From Floricoccus penangensis (GTDB taxonomy: Bacteria > Bacillota > Bacilli > Lactobacillales > Streptococcaceae), in the NCBI RefSeq assembly GCF_001832885.1, contig NZ_MKIQ01000005.1, positions 1 to 64,000 on the forward strand: 64,000 nucleotides of DNA, given 5' to 3'. Shown here piece after piece: positions 7,750 through 18,853 of this stretch. Each line of letters begins with the position of its first letter. Within the stretch, counting starts at the first letter, position 1. Below the pieces are notes generated by a model. The model had not been told where the DNA came from. It searched no databases and saw nothing but the letters and a program-made list of their open reading frames with translations. A program made the translations under genes and the position numbers.

Positions 7750-9318
7750 ATGAAAAAACATTTTAAATTTATAATTTTTTCAATCGTATATATTTGTACA
7801 ACTATTTTATTGACAAAAAGTATTACTACTTCGCTCTTAAATTCCGAAATTTCATCATTAGAAAAAAAACTTGATCAAATTGTTCAAGAAATTAAGGATG
7901 GAAATCGAACACGTTCTACATATACTGAGTTACAAATTTTTACTGATGATAATAAAGTACCAGAAGATGTCCAAAATGTATTTAAAGGTAGCGCACATTC
8001 AAATGCAATAATTGATGGAAATCTATATGTATCAACACCATTAACTGTAAATGGAAAAACAAAAGAAGTGATTCGGATAGGAGAAAAACTAAATGTAAAT
8101 CCCTCTATATTTGAGTTAATCTTTATATATTCAGCTGTAATATATTTGTTTATTCTCTTTTACTATCTCAATAATAAATCTTCAAATGATAGGGAAATAT
8201 CAGAGATTAATAAAATTATTGCAAGGTTTCATAAAAATCCTTATCAAGAACTTAGAGTTGATAGTCAGAGTGATCCTATTCTCGATAGTGTTAACAATTA
8301 TAGTTCACAGGTCTATGCTATTTTAAATGATAAGAACCAACAAATAGATAATATTCTTAAACTTATCAATACCTTAGATTTTCCGGTTTTTATTTACGAT
8401 GACCAAGGAAGTCTTATAACATCTAATGGGTCATTTAAATTAGAATTCCCTCACGCAACAAATATAAGTTACTTCAAAAATCAAATAGAATTTTTAAACT
8501 TTTTAGTAAGTAATCTAGTAGACTCGAATGATATACAAGGTGAATTTTATTTTGAAGACATTGACAAGTATTTTCAAGTTAAAATTTCAAATATTGATAA
8601 TCTGCACGGAAATTACATAGTTAGTATGTTAGATGTTTCTGAACCAATAAAAGCAAAAATAAGTCAAGATAATTTTATTGCAAATGTTTCTCATGAACTC
8701 AAGACACCGTTAACATCAATTATTGGATTTTCAGATGCAATAACAACTCATAATATCTCTCAAAAACAAGTTCATGAATTTAGCTTGATAATAAAAAAAG
8801 AAGCTGAACGATTAGAAAACCTTGTAAATGATACACTTAAATTAACCAAAAATAATATTAAAATTCAAAAGACCGAAGTTCAAGCTAATGAAGTAGTTGA
8901 CGATATATTATCCAAATTCTATTTTCAAATTGAAGAAAAAAAACTTCACATTGATAAGAGACTTAGAAATATTTATTTTCTCACTAATTATGATTTATTT
9001 TATGGTATTGCTAAAAATATTATTGAAAATGCAATTTTTTATACCAAAAATAATGGAAGAATATATATTTCTCTTAATGACGATAATGATAATGTGTATT
9101 TAACAGTAAAAGACAATGGAATTGGTATATCTATTGTCGATCAAGAGCGAATATTTGAAAGATTCTACCGTGTAGATGAAGCAAGATCTACTACAACCAA
9201 TGGAACAGGTCTAGGACTAGCAATTGTAAAACATAATGCAAAATATTTAAATGCAAGAATCTCTATGATTAGTAAGTTAGATTTAGGTACTAAAATAACC
9301 ATTATTTTTCCAAAATAA
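7750..9318 (+). CDS. pnpS: Sensor histidine kinase (PnpS/PhoR type)
   Basis: This 522-residue membrane kinase is paired with pnpR. Its layout is a membrane helix (residues 5-25), a small extracellular segment of about 90 residues, a second helix (about 118-141), a HAMP-like linker and a PAS-like domain (about 200-300). The HisKA domain has the phosphoacceptor His315 in NVSHELKTPLTS, and the ATPase domain carries the N, G1 and G2 boxes (NIIENAIFYT, VKDNGIGI, NGTGLGLAIV). The context next to pst-phoU supports a phosphate-starvation sensor that signals through PhoU and PnpR. Confidence 0.9.
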   Translation: MKKHFKFIIFSIVYICTTILLTKSITTSLLNSEISSLEKKLDQIVQEIKDGNRTRSTYTELQIFTDDNKVPEDVQNVFKGSAHSNAIIDGNLYVSTPLTVNGKTKEVIRIGEKLNVNPSIFELIFIYSAVIYLFILFYYLNNKSSNDREISEINKIIARFHKNPYQELRVDSQSDPILDSVNNYSSQVYAILNDKNQQIDNILKLINTLDFPVFIYDDQGSLITSNGSFKLEFPHATNISYFKNQIEFLNFLVSNLVDSNDIQGEFYFEDIDKYFQVKISNIDNLHGNYIVSMLDVSEPIKAKISQDNFIANVSHELKTPLTSIIGFSDAITTHNISQKQVHEFSLIIKKEAERLENLVNDTLKLTKNNIKIQKTEVQANEVVDDILSKFYFQIEEKKLHIDKRLRNIYFLTNYDLFYGIAKNIIENAIFYTKNNGRIYISLNDDNDNVYLTVKDNGIGISIVDQERIFERFYRVDEARSTTTNGTGLGLAIVKHNAKYLNARISMISKLDLGTKITIIFPK

Positions 9319-9358
9319 AAAAAGAGATTGACGGATAAATTCCATCAAACTCTTTTTT
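9317..9358. terminator. Shared terminator between pnpS and the atp operon
   Basis: A long inverted repeat (AAAAAGAG...CTCTTTTTT with an internal GACGG/CCATC part) has T runs on both strands. It sits between the convergent pnpS and atpC genes, two bases inside the atpC stop codon, and serves both. Confidence 0.8.
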
Positions 9359-9782
9359 ATTGACCTAAGTGACTTGAAACATTTATACGGTTAAGTGCTC
9401 TGTGTAATGCAACTTCCGCTCGTTTTTCAGCATTAATATTTCTTTCAGCCTTAGCAGCCTCAAGTTCTTTCTCAGCTCTAAGTTTGGCTCTTTGAGCTCT
9501 ACTTGTATCTATGTCTCTTTCACGTTCAGCAGTATCAGCTATAATATTAACTTGATTATCATTTACTTCTACTATACCACCATTTACTGCAACCCAGTCT
9601 ACGTGAGAATCATCATCAATTCTTCTAACTTTGACTTCTTCAATTTTTAATGGCGCAATAATTGGAACGTGCTTAGGATAAATACCCATTTCACCCGATT
9701 CAGTGCATAGTAGCACAAAAGAAGCGTGGTGATCATATATAATCCCTGCAGGAGTTATAACCTGTACTGTCATGTAGTCCAT
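9357..9782 (-). CDS. atpC: ATP synthase F1 epsilon subunit
   Basis: This 141-residue protein has the N-terminal beta-sandwich ([33 protein letters not shown]) followed by a helical hairpin rich in Arg/Ala/Glu. It is the central-stalk subunit that couples rotor and catalytic head and restrains ATP hydrolysis. It is the last gene of the eight-gene atp operon, 30 bases after atpD, and ends in the shared terminator. Confidence 0.95.
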   Translation of the reverse strand: MDYMTVQVITPAGIIYDHHASFVLLCTESGEMGIYPKHVPIIAPLKIEEVKVRRIDDDSHVDWVAVNGGIVEVNDNQVNIIADTAERERDIDTSRAQRAKLRAEKELEAAKAERNINAEKRAEVALHRALNRINVSSHLGQ

Positions 9783-9812
9783 GAATTCACCTCATTTTAT
9801 TTCAAAAGTAGG

Positions 9813-11261
<1,449 letters not shown>

Positions 11262-11266
11262 TCAAT

Positions 11267-12142
11267 TTAATCTAGAGCAGCAGCTCCGGTAACAACCTCA
11301 ATAATTTCTTGAGTTATTCTTGATTGGCGAGCTCTATTATATTGAATAGTAAGTTCGTCAATTACATTTTTAGCATTATCAGTTGCAGTTTTCATAGCAG
11401 TCATACCAGCAGCATGCTCAGCAGTTTTTGCATCGATAATAGAACCATAAATCATGCTTTCAGCATATTGTGGAAGCAATGTTTCTAGAATTGATTCTCT
11501 ATCTGGTTCTAGTTCAAAAGTTGCATGATAACTATTAGCTTCTTCATTATCAATATCAACAATTGGTAACATCTTTTCAACTCGAACTTGACTTGTAATA
11601 GAGTTTACATGGTGATTATAACAAACATATAATTCGTCAAAAACCTCATTTTGATACATTCCAACAGCTTTCGACACTATGTTTCTAACTTCATCAAAAC
11701 TTGGTTGATCTGATAATCCTCTAAGCTCATAGGCAACATCAATATTGCGTGCTTTAAAGAAATCTGCACCAGTTCCCCCGAGAGCCAAAATTACATACTC
11801 ACTTTGATCTTTATGATCATCAGTTAGCATTTGCATTACAGTACGAAGTATAGTTGAATTATATCCGCCTACCAATCCTTTATCACTAGTAATTACAATG
11901 TATCCAGTCCTCTTAACTGGACGACTAACCAACATTGGATTTTTACTATCACTTACATTCTCACTTGCTAACAAATCAGTAGTGATACTTCTAACCTTTT
12001 TTGAATATAGTTGAAAGTTTCTAGCACTTTCTTCAGACTTTGAAAGTTTAGCAGCAGAAACCATCTGCATGGCTCCTGTAATCTGACTTGTCTTTCTAGT
12101 TGATTCAATTTTTGTTTTTATTTCATTAAGAGAAGCACCCAT
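11267..12142 (-). CDS. atpG: ATP synthase F1 gamma subunit
   Basis: This 291-residue rotor subunit has the N-terminal coiled-coil helix starting [22 protein letters not shown] with the conserved MQMVSAAKL. The C-terminal coiled coil ([17 protein letters not shown] and [19 protein letters not shown]) is the gamma signature. It lies 14 bases after atpA and forms the rotating shaft inside the alpha3beta3 head. Confidence 0.97.
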   Translation of the reverse strand: MGASLNEIKTKIESTRKTSQITGAMQMVSAAKLSKSEESARNFQLYSKKVRSITTDLLASENVSDSKNPMLVSRPVKRTGYIVITSDKGLVGGYNSTILRTVMQMLTDDHKDQSEYVILALGGTGADFFKARNIDVAYELRGLSDQPSFDEVRNIVSKAVGMYQNEVFDELYVCYNHHVNSITSQVRVEKMLPIVDIDNEEANSYHATFELEPDRESILETLLPQYAESMIYGSIIDAKTAEHAAGMTAMKTATDNAKNVIDELTIQYNRARQSRITQEIIEVVTGAAALD

Positions 12143-12156
12143 TGTCTGCCCTCCTA

Positions 12157-13668
12157 TTATAAACTAATACTATTTTTAAATTCTTCAATCGCGTCATCAA
12201 GTAAATTTTGATCTGGTAGATCTTCTGTTTCAGCAATTGTTTTCAATAGTTCAGGATGTTTAGTATCAAAGAAATTGAACAATTGATCTTGGAATTCAAG
12301 AATGTTATCCACTGGTACTGAATCTAGGAAGCCATGAGTTAAAGCATATAAAATCAAGACTTCTTTTTCTACAGTAAGTGGTTCATGAAGCGGTTGTTTC
12401 AAGACTTCAATAGTTCTACGTCCACGATTTAATTTGGCTTGCGTTGCTGCATCCAAATCACTACCAAACTGTGTGAATGCTTCTAACTCACGATAACTTG
12501 CTAAATCTAGACGGAGAGTACCTGCAACTTTTTTCATTGCTTTGATTTGTGCACTTCCACCAACACGAGATACAGATGAACCTGCATCAATTGCCGGACG
12601 AATACCTGAATAGAATAAATCAGTTTCAAGGAATATTTGCCCATCGGTAATTGAAATTACATTTGTTGCAATATAACCTGAAATATCTCCTGCTTGAGTT
12701 TCAATAAATGGAAGTGCTGTCATGCTTCCACCACCAAGTTCATCTGATAGCTGTGCAGCACGTTCTAATAAGCGAGAATGAAGATAAAATACATCCCCAG
12801 GATATGCTTCACGACCTGGTGGGCGACGAAGTAATAATGAAAGTTCACGATATGCTACAGCTTGCTTAGTCAAGTCATCATAGACAATTAAAACATGCTT
12901 ACCATTATACATAAACTCTTCACCCATTGCTGCACCAGCATATGGAGCTAGGTATAACAATGGAGCTGGATGACTAGCTCCAGCAGTCATTACAATAGTA
13001 TAATCAAGTGCACCATATTTTTTCAATGTTTCAACTTGGTTTCTTACAGTAGATTCTTTTTGTCCAATTGCAACATAGATACATACCATATCTTTACCTT
13101 TTTGGTTAAGAATTGTATCAATAGCAATACTTGTTTTACCCGTTTGACGGTCACCAATTATAAGCTCACGTTGACCACGACCAATTGGAACTAAAGCATC
13201 TATAGCTTTAATACCTGTTTGCAAAGGTTTATCAACAGATTTTCTTTGCATTACTCCAGGTGCAGGAAATTCAACAGGACGAGTTTTATCGGTTTTGATT
13301 TCTCCCATTCCATCAATTGGTTGACCTAATGGATTTACAACACGTCCAATAAGGGCTTCACCAACTGGAACTTCCATGATTTTCCCAGTTCTCTTAACAG
13401 TATCACCTTCACGGATTGAACTGTAATCTCCTAGGATAATAATACCTACATCTGTTGATTCTAAATTTTGTGCCATACCATATGAACCATTAGAAAATTC
13501 AAGAAGTTCACCACTCATTGCATTTTCTAATCCATGTGCACGCGCAATACCATCACCAATATAAGTAATTACACCAGTTTCAGCAACTGAAAAATCTGGA
13601 GTAAATTTTTCAATTTGCTCTTTTAAGAGCGAGCTGATTTCATTAGCATTAATAGCCAAATTTTTCAC
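12157..13668 (-). CDS. atpA: ATP synthase F1 alpha subunit
   Basis: This 503-residue non-catalytic nucleotide-binding subunit has the P-loop GDRQTGKTS, the Walker B-type strand [13 protein letters not shown] and the family signature [22 protein letters not shown]. The length is standard. It starts six bases after atpH and precedes atpG by 14 bases. Confidence 0.98.
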   Translation of the reverse strand: MKNLAINANEISSLLKEQIEKFTPDFSVAETGVITYIGDGIARAHGLENAMSGELLEFSNGSYGMAQNLESTDVGIIILGDYSSIREGDTVKRTGKIMEVPVGEALIGRVVNPLGQPIDGMGEIKTDKTRPVEFPAPGVMQRKSVDKPLQTGIKAIDALVPIGRGQRELIIGDRQTGKTSIAIDTILNQKGKDMVCIYVAIGQKESTVRNQVETLKKYGALDYTIVMTAGASHPAPLLYLAPYAGAAMGEEFMYNGKHVLIVYDDLTKQAVAYRELSLLLRRPPGREAYPGDVFYLHSRLLERAAQLSDELGGGSMTALPFIETQAGDISGYIATNVISITDGQIFLETDLFYSGIRPAIDAGSSVSRVGGSAQIKAMKKVAGTLRLDLASYRELEAFTQFGSDLDAATQAKLNRGRRTIEVLKQPLHEPLTVEKEVLILYALTHGFLDSVPVDNILEFQDQLFNFFDTKHPELLKTIAETEDLPDQNLLDDAIEEFKNSISL

Positions 13669-13674
13669 CGCCTC

Positions 13675-14202
13675 CTACATAATCTCTTGTGACAATTTTG
13701 ATAATTGTGTTTTAATACTTGAATCAATAATTTTCCCGCGACTCTTAATTATCATTCCACCTATAATTGTAGTGTCTATGACATTAATAAGATCAACATC
13801 CTTCAAATTAAATTTCTGTGCAGAAATTTCTTTTATTTTTTCAAGTTGATGCTCGCTTAGCGCAATAGCAGAAATTACTTCTACTTGTGCACGTCCATTC
13901 GCATCTTCAATTTCTAATAATGTTTGCTGAAGGATTTCCTCTAATTGTGAAATTCTCTTATTCTTAACTAATAAAACTAAAAAATTTCCCATCAAACTCG
14001 AAGAATTTTTAACAAGTTCATCAATAATAGATTTTTTATCTTTATTTGAATAAGATTCATCTGTTAGAAATTTCATCAAATTTGATTGGTTGATTACTTC
14101 CAATAATGTTTTAGATTCCCCAGCTAATTCATCTGTTTTTCCAGCATCAGCAAAAGCTTCAAGTAAGGCTTTACTGTACCTTTTTGATACAATCAAACTC
14201 AT
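13675..14202 (-). CDS. atpH: ATP synthase F1 delta subunit
   Basis: This 175-residue peripheral-stalk subunit has the N-terminal helical bundle with RYSKALLEAFADAGK and the C-terminal GGMIIKSRGKIIDSSIKTQLSKL, the classic delta/OSCP signature. It links the b-subunit stalk to the top of the F1 head. It sits between atpF and atpA with nine- and six-base gaps. Confidence 0.95.
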   Translation of the reverse strand: MSLIVSKRYSKALLEAFADAGKTDELAGESKTLLEVINQSNLMKFLTDESYSNKDKKSIIDELVKNSSSLMGNFLVLLVKNKRISQLEEILQQTLLEIEDANGRAQVEVISAIALSEHQLEKIKEISAQKFNLKDVDLINVIDTTIIGGMIIKSRGKIIDSSIKTQLSKLSQEIM

Positions 14203-14211
14203 ACGTTTCTC

Positions 14212-14721
14212 CTACTCATTACCTAATTTATCAAGATATGAATCAATAAGATCTGATTGAGATTTCTCATCAAGTGAGTTTCCAATAAGTTTTTCAGCAA
14301 GTTTTACAGATATAGAGGCAATTTCATCCTTCACATTTCCAAGAGCATCATCATGTTCTCTTGCAATTTCTTCTGTAGCACGAGCTTTTAAATTCTTCAC
14401 TTCTTCATGAGCATCCGCAATTATCTTTTCACTACTTGTATTTGCTGTTGCTGTTGCATCTTTAAGAATTTTACTAGCTTCTTGTCTACTAGAAGATAAT
14501 TCTTCTTGACGTCGTTTAGCAAGTTCTTCAGCTTTCTTTTTGGCATTCTCAGCATTGTCAATATCGTTAGATATTTTCTCAGCTCTTTGTTCAAAAATAT
14601 TTGTAATGGCTCCCCATGCAAATTTTTTAATGAGCAACAAGAGAATTAGAAAAGCTCCACTTGAAACAATAACATCTCCGAAAAGAGTATTCTCACTAGC
14701 AGCTTCTAAAAAAATAAACAT
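14212..14721 (-). CDS. atpF: ATP synthase Fo b subunit
   Basis: This 169-residue protein has one N-terminal membrane helix (about residues 14-31, VIVSSGAFLILLLLIKKFAW). A long charged helix rich in Ala, Glu and Lys follows and forms the peripheral-stalk coiled coil. It anchors F1 to the membrane sector. Start and length are normal for lactic bacteria. It lies 11 bases after atpB. Confidence 0.95.
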   Translation of the reverse strand: MFIFLEAASENTLFGDVIVSSGAFLILLLLIKKFAWGAITNIFEQRAEKISNDIDNAENAKKKAEELAKRRQEELSSSRQEASKILKDATATANTSSEKIIADAHEEVKNLKARATEEIAREHDDALGNVKDEIASISVKLAEKLIGNSLDEKSQSDLIDSYLDKLGNE

Positions 14722-14732
14722 ACTTTATACTC

Positions 14733-15452
14733 CTATTCTTCTTCTGAGATTTTATGTGACAAATAAACCATTGTCAATGTCACAAAAATATACGCTTGTA
14801 GACATGAAATGAATACAGAAAATGCTGTCCAAAGTACTTCTAAAATCACTGCAAAAGGTAATAAATAAGGATTTGAATTTCCCATACCAGCTAACAGTCC
14901 TAATAAAACTTCTCCCGCAAAAATATTTCCGTATAACCTCAAACCTAATGTTAAGAAGTTTGTAAACTCTTCAATAATATTTAGTGGCAACATTACAACG
15001 GGTGTTATAAATCCCTTGAAATAACCTTTGAATCCTTTTCGATCCACGCCATAAAAATTATTTAACAGAATTACCATCATAGCAAGTGCCAGTGTAACAC
15101 CAGGAGTAGCTGTTGGGCTCTTCCATAGGCTAATGTTACTACCAGGAGTGACTATTTTAGTAACCAATCCAATATTATTAGATATTAGTATAAAAGTAAA
15201 AAGAACAAAAGCAAACAAACTAAAGTTTTTCACTTCTCCTGCTCCTGCATTACTCTTTATTATTCCGTTTGTAAAATCTACAACCCACTCCAAAACATTT
15301 TGTTTTCCTTGAGGTTTTAATTTCATATTTCGACTTGCCCAAAAGACCAAGCCAAATACAATTGTACATGTTAAAATCGTCATTAGAAGAACAGTACCAT
15401 CAAAGTAAATCGGACCTATATTAAAAATCAGATCTCTTTCTTCACCATTCAT
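14733..15452 (-). CDS. atpB: ATP synthase Fo a subunit
   Basis: This 239-residue proton-channel subunit has about five membrane helices. The essential arginine lies in the conserved helix segment FLTLGLRLYGNIFAGEVLL. The C-terminal helix has LEVLWTAFSVFISCLQAYIFVTL. It forms the proton half-channels against the c ring. It lies 31 bases after atpE. Confidence 0.97.
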   Translation of the reverse strand: MNGEERDLIFNIGPIYFDGTVLLMTILTCTIVFGLVFWASRNMKLKPQGKQNVLEWVVDFTNGIIKSNAGAGEVKNFSLFAFVLFTFILISNNIGLVTKIVTPGSNISLWKSPTATPGVTLALAMMVILLNNFYGVDRKGFKGYFKGFITPVVMLPLNIIEEFTNFLTLGLRLYGNIFAGEVLLGLLAGMGNSNPYLLPFAVILEVLWTAFSVFISCLQAYIFVTLTMVYLSHKISEEE

Positions 15453-15483
15453 ATAATTCCTCCAATATCAGATTAATAAAATT

Positions 15484-15702
<219 letters not shown>

Positions 15703-15725
15703 TTAAAACCTCTTTCTTTTATTTT

Positions 15726-15791
15726 TGACATAAAGTGAACTTTATATCAATTGAACAATGAAATTCTAGTCTTATTTTTGACTTTTGTCAA
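15726..15791 (-). promoter_or_regulatory. atp operon promoter and leader hairpin
   Basis: On the minus strand TTGACA (15786-15791), a 17-base spacer and TAGAAT (15763-15768) form a sigma-A promoter. Downstream, 15726-15749 holds a 10-bp inverted repeat (one wobble pair, four-base loop) within the atpE leader, ahead of its ribosome site. The hairpin could tune atpE translation or mRNA stability; that is inference. Confidence 0.8.
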
Positions 15792-15855
15792 ATGTTTTTA
15801 AGTGTTTTTGAAAGTATTTTTTTCATTTACTGAAAACGAGGCTTTCTTTTCTTTT

Positions 15856-18078
15856 TTATTTTATTACTTTAATGTTTAGTTGTCTTTTTTTATTCTTTAA
15901 TATTATCTGTCCATCCAAATCCGTGCGAAACACTTCTACATTATTTTTTTCAAAAATTTCTAATGTTTCTTTATTGGGATGCTTATACCTATTATTAGTT
16001 CCACAAGAAATTAATGCATACTTAGGCTTAATAAGTTCAATGAATTCTTTTGAGGAACTTGTGCTACTTCCGTGATGTCCAACCTTTAATACATCGACTG
16101 GTAATTTGGAATATTCATTTACTATTTCTCTTTCCCCCTCTTCTTCCAAATCGCCAGTAAAAAGAAATTGTTTATTTAATAGATTACCGTATAAAACTAT
16201 TGAATCATTATTACCTCCATCGCCCTTTTTTAGCGAACTAATTACCTCAAGATAGGAATTGAAAATATTTATTTTATCTCCTGGATGAACAAGTTTCACG
16301 TTTGTATTTGTTTTCTTCAATTTTTCAACTAACGACTTACTATTTAGAGCACCTTCTGTTATCCAAATCTCTTTAATTTTAAATTCCTTCGATACTTCTA
16401 AAAGATCCCCCATATGATCTTCATGAGCATGAGTCAATACAAGTATATCAATTCTACCAACTCCTCGACTTTTTATATAAGGAATTACGGTACGGCTTGC
16501 ATTTGAATTTGATATTCTTTCGCGCCATTTTTCTGTAGAATTGATATCAAGCCTTCCCCCAACATCAATTAGAACATTTTTCCTGTCAAACTTATCTTGC
16601 AGAAAGATACTATCACCTTGACCAACATCAATCATTGATATTTGTCCATATAAATCCCATTTATTTAATAATAATAGAAGAAAGAATGCAGGAATTATAT
16701 AAATTGTATTTTTTCTAGGAAAATAATCGAAAAGTAAAAATAATAAAAGAAGCATGATTATCAAAATGAATAGTGACGGTTTACCCAATACAATAGGATT
16801 TTTAAAAATTCCATTAGCAAAAACAATAATCCGCTCTAATACTATAAATATAAAATTAAAGATTTCAAAATTATACCCTGTTAATAAACTTGTTATAAAA
16901 ATTATTAATAAAGTCGGAAGTATTAAATAAGTAAAGAGAATATTGAATACTGTAGTTAGAAATATTGAAAATGGTTGAAACTGATAAAAATAATAAATTA
17001 GTATTGGTAAAACTGTTGTCGATAAAAGAAATGATTGGAAAAAATTTGCTAAAAAAGGATTTTTTATTTTAAATTTATTTGCCAATATGTAAATAACAAA
17101 TGAAAAGAAAAACGAGAGTACTCCACCTACTGTCAATAAGAATTTAGGTTTAATAAGCATAAAGGTCATAACAGTAATTGAAAAATTATCTATGCCTTTA
17201 ATTCCAAAATTTGAAAGATTTTTTTGAAATAAACTTCTATTAACTGAAATAGAGAATCCTGTTAAGCCACCATATATAAAAGATAAAGGAACAATAAATT
17301 TATTAGTTTGATCTGTTCTAAAGCCTAAACGTAGTAGCAACTTCCGTAAACTTTCAATAAAAAAGTTTACATGCATTCCGCTTAAAGAGAACAGATGTAC
17401 AATTCCCAATGATGAATAAATATCTCTCATCTCAGAAAAATCTTTGGTGATATTACCAAATAAAAGTCCAGACATATAATTGTTCATTGGTTTTGGAATT
17501 TCATTATTTATGTAATTTATGCATTTTCTTCGTTGACTCTTTAGAATATCAAAAGGATTATAAGTTTTTAAAGATTTTATTTTATATATTTGATTTACAT
17601 TGACCACTATATATATATTTTGTGTCTTTAAATATTTTTGATAATCAAAACCATTTTCGTTTCTTTGTCCTTCTGCAATATCCGTTGTTGCTTCAACTTC
17701 AAGTAATACATTCTCTGATAAGTTTTTAAAGTATTCTTGCTCCTCCTTAGTTTTTAACTTGTAAAATACTTGGTAGTTTTCCCCTTCATTTTTCGCTTTA
17801 AAAGATAAACTGTCACCGTTTATTTGAAAACTATCAATTGAAGGTTTTAGATGTGTAACTTCTCCAGGCGCATTTTCAAAATGTTTGCTTTCCTGATAAT
17901 TGATAAAAGAAAAATATATTCCAAAAAAAATTAATATAAAAATATATTTGAAACCAAAATTTTTAATAAACAATATTATTGAAAATAGAAATATACCAAA
18001 AAGTAACATATTAAAAGAGAAAGCCAAGAAATAAATCAATGTAAGTATATAGACTAAGTATATTTTATTTACTTTCAT
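15856..18078 (-). CDS. comEC: DNA uptake channel protein ComEC
   Basis: This 740-residue polytopic membrane protein carries single-stranded DNA across the membrane during natural transformation. The N-terminus has several hydrophobic helices and a soluble segment. The central competence domain starts near GLVHLFSLSGMHVNF, and many further helices follow. The C-terminal metallo-beta-lactamase-like domain shows DVGQGDSIF, LTHAHEDHMGD and KVGHHGSSTS. It is full length, with no sign of disruption. It starts eight bases after comEA. comEB is not between them. Confidence 0.93.
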   Translation of the reverse strand: MKVNKIYLVYILTLIYFLAFSFNMLLFGIFLFSIILFIKNFGFKYIFILIFFGIYFSFINYQESKHFENAPGEVTHLKPSIDSFQINGDSLSFKAKNEGENYQVFYKLKTKEEQEYFKNLSENVLLEVEATTDIAEGQRNENGFDYQKYLKTQNIYIVVNVNQIYKIKSLKTYNPFDILKSQRRKCINYINNEIPKPMNNYMSGLLFGNITKDFSEMRDIYSSLGIVHLFSLSGMHVNFFIESLRKLLLRLGFRTDQTNKFIVPLSFIYGGLTGFSISVNRSLFQKNLSNFGIKGIDNFSITVMTFMLIKPKFLLTVGGVLSFFFSFVIYILANKFKIKNPFLANFFQSFLLSTTVLPILIYYFYQFQPFSIFLTTVFNILFTYLILPTLLIIFITSLLTGYNFEIFNFIFIVLERIIVFANGIFKNPIVLGKPSLFILIIMLLLLFLLFDYFPRKNTIYIIPAFFLLLLLNKWDLYGQISMIDVGQGDSIFLQDKFDRKNVLIDVGGRLDINSTEKWRERISNSNASRTVIPYIKSRGVGRIDILVLTHAHEDHMGDLLEVSKEFKIKEIWITEGALNSKSLVEKLKKTNTNVKLVHPGDKINIFNSYLEVISSLKKGDGGNNDSIVLYGNLLNKQFLFTGDLEEEGEREIVNEYSKLPVDVLKVGHHGSSTSSSKEFIELIKPKYALISCGTNNRYKHPNKETLEIFEKNNVEVFRTDLDGQIILKNKKRQLNIKVIK

Positions 18079-18086
18079 ACTTTCTC

Positions 18087-18773
18087 CTAATCAACGGTTA
18101 GATTTTCCTTTAATTTTTCAATTGATTTAGCTCCAAAACCACTAACATTCTGCAATTCTTCAATTTTTTTAAAATCTCCATTTTGTTCACGATAATCTAT
18201 GATATCTTGAGCCTTCTTTGCTCCAACTCCCGATAAGGTCTGTAGCTGATTTGCATCTGCAGTATTAATATTAATTTTATTGCTACTTTCATCTATACTC
18301 CCATTACTTTTTGTTGATTTTGTGGGTTCATCTATAATATTTATATTTTCTCCAATTGATGCCACATAAATAACCATTTCATCAGTAATTTTTTGCGCTA
18401 AATTAACCGACTTATTATCTGCATCTTTAGTCATTCCTCCTGCCAATTTAAGCACGTCATTTACTCTTAAATTCGAACTAACCTTATATGTTCCTGGCGT
18501 ATTAACTGCTCCCTTTACATCAACAACTATTGATAGATTTTCTTGTTTTTCAATAATTGTAGTACTATTCTTATTCTTCTCAGTGTGGATGTCTATATTA
18601 TTTTCTTTTTGATCTGACAATAGCTTACTGAATGATTGGGCCTCTGTTTTCTTCTCACCTCTATTAACAATAGAAAAACTAAATATACCAATTATCATTA
18701 ATAAACAGACTAAGACTGCAATATTTTTTTTATGATTTTTTATTTTTTCAATTATTTCTACTTGAAAATTCAT
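18087..18773 (-). CDS. comEA: DNA receptor ComEA
   Basis: This 228-residue membrane-anchored DNA receptor has one N-terminal helix (about residues 16-36), a low-complexity linker, an SLBB domain (VDVKGAVNTPGTYKV...VNDVLKLAGG) and a C-terminal helix-hairpin-helix pair (INTADANQLQTLSGVGAKKA, LQNVSGFGAKSIEKL). It delivers double-stranded DNA to ComEC. A sequence resembling the ComX box (TTCGTATA, 18793-18800) lies about 20 bases upstream of the start, between the preceding terminator and the GGAG ribosome site. Confidence 0.92.
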   Translation of the reverse strand: MNFQVEIIEKIKNHKKNIAVLVCLLMIIGIFSFSIVNRGEKKTEAQSFSKLLSDQKENNIDIHTEKNKNSTTIIEKQENLSIVVDVKGAVNTPGTYKVSSNLRVNDVLKLAGGMTKDADNKSVNLAQKITDEMVIYVASIGENINIIDEPTKSTKSNGSIDESSNKININTADANQLQTLSGVGAKKAQDIIDYREQNGDFKKIEELQNVSGFGAKSIEKLKENLTVD

Positions 18774-18792
18774 TACACTCTCCTTTATTCTT

Positions 18793-18800
18793 TATACGAA
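18793..18800 (-). promoter_or_regulatory. Degenerate ComX (cin) box before comEA
   Basis: TTCGTATA on the minus strand matches the streptococcal cin-box TACGAATA at six of eight positions, preceded by a T tract as in many such promoters. Its distance to the comEA start fits a -10-like element with a short leader. Confidence 0.4.
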
Positions 18801-18838
18801 AAAACTTCTCTTCCTTTGTCAAGGGAGAGAAGTTTTTT
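18799..18838 (-). terminator. Terminator of the ABC exporter operon
   Basis: A strong inverted repeat, ACTTCTCT paired with AGAGAAGT plus inner CC/GG pairs, is followed by a T tract on the minus strand. It lies directly after the exporter permease gene and runs into the putative comEA promoter. Confidence 0.8.
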
Positions 18839-18853
18839 AATAAATTAATAAAA

